From NCBI GenBank assembly GCA_039184055.1, contig JBCDBH010000087.1, forward strand, positions 1-17,939: DNA of 17,939 nt, in the 5' to 3' direction. The stretch is from JBCDBH01 sp039184055. Lineage in GTDB: Bacteria > Acidobacteriota > Thermoanaerobaculia > Multivoradales > J023. Both the position numbers and the translations under genes were made by a program. Shown here in pieces: positions 13,416-17,939 of this stretch (its first letter is position 1; each line of letters starts with the position of its first letter). The notes under the pieces were generated by a model. That model made no database searches and was not told the origin of the DNA. It saw only the letters and a list, made by a program, of their open reading frames with translations.

Positions 13416-14789
13416 TCAATCGACGGTCGAGCTCCACGCGGACGTGTCGCCCGACTCGAAACCGTCCGTGAAAATGGGACCGTTGTCGAACGCATCACCA
13501 CAATCGAGCCGAGGAAAGCTGAGACCGTTGGTGGTGTCGGTGACGAGAGTCGGCGAGTCTTCGAGCGCATTCTCGATATCCGTGGGAGTCATCCCGGGAA
13601 AGGCATCGAGAAGAAGCGCCGCGCATGCCGCGCTGAGCGGGCTGGCCTGAGAGGTACCGAAAAAGGTCGACGTGCCGCCGCCGAGACCCGACGAGGTCAT
13701 GGGCGCGCCCGGGGAGAAGAGATCCGTGGTGTCGTTGCTATTCGAAAAGCAGGTGACCTGATCGGGGGCGGTCGTGGCGTCGCTACAGGTACCGAAATTG
13801 ATGCCACCGATATCGGAGTCGTAGACGGCGCCCACCGAGACCGCGTTGGCGACACAGGCCGGAGCGGACATGTCCGTGCCCGAGGCGCCGTTGCCGGTCG
13901 CGACGAAGGAGACGACGCCGTTTTGCCACAGGGTGTCGATGGCGGCGGCGAGGGCCATGGTGAACGACGTGGCGGTATCGCAGTTACCGGGGAAGGTCGC
14001 GAACGTACCCAAGCTCATGTTCACCAGGTCGACCTCCGGGCGATCGGTGAGGATGTAGTCGAGCCCGGCGACGACATCCGACGTGCAACAAAAGCTGTTG
14101 TTCTCGTCGAGCACCTTGATCGAGACGATGTCGGCGTCGGGTGCGCCACCGGAGGGTGCGACGATGCCGTCCGAGGTGATGACGCCGATGACGTTGGTGC
14201 CGTGACCGTGGTCGTCTTCACCCGAGCCCGTGCCCATTTGCGTCGTCGCGCCATTCGGGCAGCAGCCGGCGCCGTTGTCGAAGCAAAAACACGCCTCACC
14301 GCTCAGGGAGCTGCTGAGATCGGGATGGTCGCTATCGATACCGGAATCGAGTACTGCGACGGTGACCCCAGCGCCGGTGAAACCCGCGTTCCACACTGGA
14401 ATAAACCCCGCCAACACCACGGCTTCTCCGAGCTGTCCTTGACCGCCGACATCGAGATCGACCCGTCGGACCAGCGGCTCTTCGAGCAGCTGGTCGAGAC
14501 CTTCTCGGGTGATCGTGCCGGCGAGAGCGTTGATCGCCTTGTAGCGATGCCGGAGGGTGAACGACGCGTCGGAAAGGCGATCGAGGATCCGTCCGGAGTG
14601 CTCACGGATCGCGGCGCGACCGAGAGGCGAAGCGAGATTCTCCACCGGAGCCTCGAGATCGTAGACGATGACCACGAGTGCTTCACCTTGTTGATCGAGT
14701 GCTTCGAGCACGGGGGCACCGACTTTCTCGGCTAGCGCGTGGATCGGCGCCAAGACGAGAAACACGACAAACACAGCAAGAGTACGCAT
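13416..14789 (-). CDS. secreted subtilisin-like serine protease (S8)
   Basis: 457 residues with AGGAG upstream of the ATG. Residues 1-20 are a signal peptide. Residues about 37-112 resemble an I9 propeptide (EALVVIVYDL ... YKAINALAGTIT ... VRRVDLD). The peptidase domain has the full triad: D148 in AVLDSGIDSDHPDLS, H196 in DDHGHGTNVIG and S380 in FFGTSQASP, with oxyanion Asn300 in VATGNG. The domain holds 12 cysteines, including adjacent pairs C176-C177 and C234-C235, suggesting a disulfide-stabilised extracellular enzyme. The last residues, IFTDGFESGDTSAWSSTVD, form a short acidic/aromatic tail that I recall on many exported proteins of Acidobacteriota-like genomes. It appears to be monocistronic. 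Confidence 0.94.
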   Translation of the reverse strand: MRTLAVFVVFLVLAPIHALAEKVGAPVLEALDQQGEALVVIVYDLEAPVENLASPLGRAAIREHSGRILDRLSDASFTLRHRYKAINALAGTITREGLDQLLEEPLVRRVDLDVGGQGQLGEAVVLAGFIPVWNAGFTGAGVTVAVLDSGIDSDHPDLSSSLSGEACFCFDNGAGCCPNGATTQMGTGSGEDDHGHGTNVIGVITSDGIVAPSGGAPDADIVSIKVLDENNSFCCTSDVVAGLDYILTDRPEVDLVNMSLGTFATFPGNCDTATSFTMALAAAIDTLWQNGVVSFVATGNGASGTDMSAPACVANAVSVGAVYDSDIGGINFGTCSDATTAPDQVTCFSNSNDTTDLFSPGAPMTSSGLGGGTSTFFGTSQASPLSAACAALLLDAFPGMTPTDIENALEDSPTLVTDTTNGLSFPRLDCGDAFDNGPIFTDGFESGDTSAWSSTVD

Positions 14790-14887
14790 GGGTGTCTCCT
14801 GAAGAATGAGTGAGGCGAGGGTAGCAGAGGCCGCGTGGAGGAGGCCGTGCGGCGCCGCGAATCAGGAGCGTTGTGGTCTGAGGCGTC

Positions 14888-14909
14888 AAAACTCGGGGAT
14901 CTAGTCCCC
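14888..14909 (-). terminator. hairpin plus short U-tract after the GT4-GT4 gene
   Basis: On the minus strand GGGGA-CTAGA-TCCCC (14909-14895) forms a 5-bp stem about 20 bp after the stop codon, followed by GAG and four Ts (14891-14888). This resembles a weak intrinsic terminator ending the right-hand polysaccharide segment. The rest of the 139-bp gap 14790-14928 shows nothing I can name beyond the subtilase ribosome-binding site. Confidence 0.4.
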
Positions 14910-14928
14910 TGTCGAACCCGGTGGGCAG

Positions 14929-17133
14929 CTACGGCAGCCGGTAGATCGTCGCCACGGATGGGCCCGGATCGATCACGGCAACCTCGCTGACGGGGCCATC
15001 CAGATGCTCGCGTAGCGACTCGGTGAGCGCGTCGAGATCGCCGGCTGGCACCAAGCAGTCACTTGGCAGGAGATCGCTCGTGCCACCGACATCGGTGGCG
15101 ACGACGGGCACGCCACGCACCAGGGCCTCGAGAATGACGTTGGGGCTGCCCTCGTTGTCGGAGGGATTGACGAGCAGTCTGAGACGTCGCAGCAGCGGGC
15201 CGACATCGTTGCGAAAGCCGAGGAGGTGGGCACGATCGTGGAGACCGTGCTGACGGATGGTGGCCTCGAGCATCGGGCGGACGTCGGGCTCCTCGGCGAC
15301 CTCGCCACCCGCGATGACGAGATGGAGGTCGGGGTGAGCCTTGACGACTCGGGCAAAAGCGTCGACGAGCAGCAGGTGGTTCTTCACGCGACGCAGGTTG
15401 CCGATCGCACCGATGACGGGGGCGTCTCGGGGGATCTCGAGCGAGGTGAGATCGGCGGTCGGCTCATCGGCGGGTGGAGGCTCGATGGTGTTGGGGATGT
15501 GGTGGATGGTCGCATCGCGCACGCCGGCTTCACGGAGCTCGTCGACACCGGCTCGGCTATTGGTGACCATCTCCTGAGGACCGTGGACGGCGAGCCACCG
15601 TAGCCACCACGGTTGTTCGGCGAAGGTCGTGGCGTGCTGCGAGCCTCGTTGCGAGCCGACACGACGGGGGACGCCGGCGAGCAAACCGGCCACGACGGCA
15701 TAAGGGTTGGCCCACAGACTCCACGCATGGACGATGTCGAAACCACGCAGATTCTCGGCCAAGGTGCGGATTCGTCCGAGCTTGCTGGCAGGGAGCCACT
15801 GGATAGGCACCTCGAGCGCCTGGATCTCGGCTTCAAGCGCACGTTGGCTGGCATCGAGGGCGAAGACGACGGGTTGGATGGCGACTGGATCGCTTCCCTC
15901 GGTCCAGCGACTCTGGCGAAGGGTGAGCAGAAGTTGTTTTTCGGTGCCGCCACGACCGAGCCCGGCGACGATCATCGCCACCTTGATGCCTTCGAGGGTG
16001 CGTCCCCAGGCTGTCTCGAGACGCGAAGCGATCGCTCTGCCCCACGCCTGCAGGGTGTACTGACGAGCACGCTGCCGCGCGCGGGTGCTCATGGTGGCGA
16101 GACGGGCTGGATCCGAGGTGAGCCAGTTGACCGCGTCGGTGACGTCGCTCGCTTCGGTACTGTCGAGCACGACGCCACAATCTTCGATCAGACCGGGAAT
16201 CGCGCTCACCGCCGGCGCGATCACCGGTGTGCCACAGGCGAGCGCTTCGAGCACGGCTTTGGGAAAGCCCTCGGCGGTGCGGGTGGGGAAGAGCAGGAGA
16301 TGAGCATCGTCGAGGACGTCGAGCACCTCGTCGTGTGGACGACGACCACGAAAGTCGACCGCCTCGGTCAAGCCGAGCGCCTCGGCACGGGCTTCCAGCC
16401 GCGGGCGCTCGGGGCCATCGCCGAGCACGGTGAGGGTGGCGTCGGGATGCGCCATCCGGATCGCGAGCAGGGCGTCGATCGTGGTCATGACGTTCTTGCC
16501 GGCGCTCAGACGTCCGACCGACACCAGACGCAGCGGCTCACCCGCTCGCCACGCCGGTCGGGCCGGGCGATCGAGCGCGGTTTGATCGAGCGCGGTGGAG
16601 AAGATCCAGCCGATAGCCGGATTCTTGCGGCTCGGAGATGGCTCGCCGGCACCGGTGGCGAGGACGACGTTCTTGCCCCCGGCGACTTGTTCGAGCAGCG
16701 CGAACAGCAGACGATCAGCGATCGAACGTACATCACCCCAAGTGCCGCAATGCCGGACGTAGATCGGTTTGCGACGCAGCAAGGCGAGGATCAGGCCGAG
16801 GCTGCCGACGTCACCGGGAACGAGCGCGTGGACGCCGCCAGCGCGGCCGATTTCACGCCACAGTCGAGGCAGGTTGCGTGGCAGCCAGACGAGCACACCG
16901 AGCTTGCGTCGCAGCCCGGTCCCCGTCAGCGGACGCAGGGGCGCGAGATCGACGTTGTCGGCCTGGATCGCGGTGGTGCCGTCGGCGGGCGCTCCTGGGG
17001 CGATCGGTACGACGAGGGTCAGACGATCGACGATCGCCGCCAAGCCATCGATTTGACGAGGGAAACCACCGTCGCTGACGATCCGGCCGTGGTCGTGCCA
17101 GCAGCGTTTGTGCGAGACGACGACCAGACGCAT
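14929..17133 (-). CDS. tandem fusion of two GT4 family glycosyltransferases
   Basis: 734 residues forming two complete GT-B enzymes in one frame. The first (1 to about 380) has RHCGTWGD (127-134), LRLVSVGRLSAGKN (201-214), VLGDGPERPRLE (236-247) and an EX7E motif E288...E296 in AEGFPKAVLEALACGTPVIAP. The second (about 384-734) restarts with VAMIVAGLGRGGTEKQLL (385-402), then FDIVHAWS (465-472), VIGAIGNLRRVKNH (573-586), LVIAGGE (605-611) and E661...E669 in NEGSPNVILEALVRGVPVV. Each half could add one sugar to a lipid-linked glycan on the cytoplasmic side of the membrane. GTG 15981 or ATG 15975 may be the relic start of the second, formerly separate gene. The start lies 2 bp after the SGNH hydrolase stop, so the two are co-transcribed. 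Confidence 0.93.
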   Translation of the reverse strand: MRLVVVSHKRCWHDHGRIVSDGGFPRQIDGLAAIVDRLTLVVPIAPGAPADGTTAIQADNVDLAPLRPLTGTGLRRKLGVLVWLPRNLPRLWREIGRAGGVHALVPGDVGSLGLILALLRRKPIYVRHCGTWGDVRSIADRLLFALLEQVAGGKNVVLATGAGEPSPSRKNPAIGWIFSTALDQTALDRPARPAWRAGEPLRLVSVGRLSAGKNVMTTIDALLAIRMAHPDATLTVLGDGPERPRLEARAEALGLTEAVDFRGRRPHDEVLDVLDDAHLLLFPTRTAEGFPKAVLEALACGTPVIAPAVSAIPGLIEDCGVVLDSTEASDVTDAVNWLTSDPARLATMSTRARQRARQYTLQAWGRAIASRLETAWGRTLEGIKVAMIVAGLGRGGTEKQLLLTLRQSRWTEGSDPVAIQPVVFALDASQRALEAEIQALEVPIQWLPASKLGRIRTLAENLRGFDIVHAWSLWANPYAVVAGLLAGVPRRVGSQRGSQHATTFAEQPWWLRWLAVHGPQEMVTNSRAGVDELREAGVRDATIHHIPNTIEPPPADEPTADLTSLEIPRDAPVIGAIGNLRRVKNHLLLVDAFARVVKAHPDLHLVIAGGEVAEEPDVRPMLEATIRQHGLHDRAHLLGFRNDVGPLLRRLRLLVNPSDNEGSPNVILEALVRGVPVVATDVGGTSDLLPSDCLVPAGDLDALTESLREHLDGPVSEVAVIDPGPSVATIYRLP

Positions 17134-17135
17134 GC

Positions 17136-17939
17136 TCAGGGCTCGAGCGTTTCGAGCCAGGGGGTCAGGAGATCGCCGAGCAGTTGGGCGGTGGCGCGAT
17201 TGCCTTCGACCGTGAAATGGCCGTCATAGCGGTGGTAGAGATCGGTGCCGGTCTCGACATAGCGCTCGGCGAGCCGGTCCGCCAGGGGAACCCAAGGCAT
17301 GTCGAGTCGCTCGGTCATGGTCGCGTCGATGTGCCCGGGATCGATGCCGTCGCTCGGTCCGTCGGCGAGACTGAGCACCTGGTAGAGCTGCGGCAGGGAG
17401 ATGACGGCGAGCGAGATGTTCTGGTCGCCAGCGGTGCTCGCCATATGGTCGAAAAGCTCGGTGGTGACCTCCAGTGAGCGTTCGACCGACGGTTCGAGAG
17501 GCACCGTGAAGTAACGTGCGCGACCGGTGCGTTCGTAGACGGTGCGGTAGACCGAATCGCTTTGAATCGCCAACCGCTGCAACCAGCGCACGACGTGAAG
17601 ATTGCGTTGTCGCTTGCGTTCGTGCTCGACCGTGATCACGTCGGCGGCGACGGCCTCGCCTTCTGTGGCGTTCTCCGGTTCAGCCGGGGTCGTCTCCGTG
17701 GGCGGTGACACGGGCGCCGGCTCGCGAACGAGCGGTTTGTTGGTGAACAAATCGTTGGCGACAAAGGCGACCAGCACGCCATGAGGTCGATAACGCGGCA
17801 TGAGCCGTTCGAGGAGCTTGGCCTCTTTGCGGGTGTCGAAACCCGGTACTCCGGCCTTGATGATCTCGACGTCGTGGCCCTGGTCACGCCAGTGCTTCTC
17901 GAGCCGTACGGGCCAGATCTCTTCGTAGTTCGTGGCTTC
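17136..17939 (-). CDS. SGNH/GDSL-type hydrolase (5' end beyond window)
   Basis: 267 codons are visible, with no start before the right edge, because the frame continues upstream of the ATG at 17801. The part entering the window, NYEEIWPVRLEKHWRDQG followed by EIIKAGVPGF, is the typical mid-N-terminal region of SGNH hydrolases, so 17801 is not the start. Further signatures are LVAFVANDLF (block III Asn, residues 55-64 of the fragment) and the C-terminal catalytic DGHFTVEGN (Asp and His two apart). An insertion of about 40 residues, Pro/Glu/Thr-rich and then basic (about 68-113), interrupts the domain. The block I Ser is off-window. Such proteins in polysaccharide loci often remove or transfer acetyl groups; the substrate is not readable. 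Confidence 0.85.
   Translation of the reverse strand, partial: EATNYEEIWPVRLEKHWRDQGHDVEIIKAGVPGFDTRKEAKLLERLMPRYRPHGVLVAFVANDLFTNKPLVREPAPVSPPTETTPAEPENATEGEAVAADVITVEHERKRQRNLHVVRWLQRLAIQSDSVYRTVYERTGRARYFTVPLEPSVERSLEVTTELFDHMASTAGDQNISLAVISLPQLYQVLSLADGPSDGIDPGHIDATMTERLDMPWVPLADRLAERYVETGTDLYHRYDGHFTVEGNRATAQLLGDLLTPWLETLEP

Noticed and set aside
12771..14735. 654-codon open frame on the plus strand opposite the subtilase and DinB-like genes
   Set aside because: It covers two recognisable minus-strand genes and their intergenic gap, has a Gly/Arg/Asp-biased composition and no motif, so it is an antisense shadow.
15613..17229. 538-codon open frame on the plus strand opposite the GT4-GT4 gene
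   Set aside because: The minus-strand frame has full motifs of two glycosyltransferases; the plus-strand product is low-complexity with no domain.

Overview
The window is GC-rich, densely coding bacterial DNA. Most genes are on the minus strand, and many adjacent genes overlap by 4 bp or sit within a few bp of each other. I found no rRNA, tRNA, CRISPR array or transposase. The style of the genes, and a subtilase ending in a DGFESGDTSAWS-type tail, suggest a free-living Gram-negative-type bacterium. My best guess is Acidobacteriota (Thermoanaerobaculia-like); Myxococcota is an alternative. The taxonomy is only a guess from sequence style.

Layout. (1) 1-6720, minus strand: a surface-polysaccharide operon read from right to left. 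It holds an O-antigen-ligase/polymerase-like membrane protein, a CapK/PaaK-like adenylate-forming enzyme fused to a GT4 glycosyltransferase, an ExoA-like GT2 glycosyltransferase, a SAM methyltransferase, and a NTP_transf_5-type nucleotidyltransferase that runs off the left edge. The last four are joined by ATGA or GTGA overlaps. (2) 6791-8745, plus strand: a YigZ/IMPACT-family gene followed by a secreted M20D amidohydrolase. (3) 8746-10491: two adjacent toxin-antitoxin modules. The first is MntA-HepT (minus strand), bracketed by direct repeats made from the 3' end of the amidohydrolase gene. The second is VapBC (plus strand), with a readable promoter and a two-repeat candidate operator. (4) 10495-14789, minus strand: a subtilisin-like secreted protease, then DinB-like protein, unknown secreted protein and MocR-type regulator in a tight operon with its own candidate promoter. 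(5) 14929-17939, minus strand: a second polysaccharide segment with an SGNH/GDSL hydrolase (open at the right edge) followed 2 bp later by one protein made of two complete GT4 glycosyltransferases.

The two polysaccharide segments on either side of a block of unrelated genes suggest that they belong to one larger exopolysaccharide/O-antigen locus. Within it, sugars would be added by GT2 and GT4 enzymes, decorated by methyl or acyl-type groups, and polymerised or ligated by the Wzy/WaaL-like protein. The most unusual points are the two enzyme fusions (CapK-GT4 and GT4-GT4), the repeat-bracketed MntA-HepT cassette, and the phased direct repeats at the vapBC start site. No stretch of more than about 206 bp lacks a gene.
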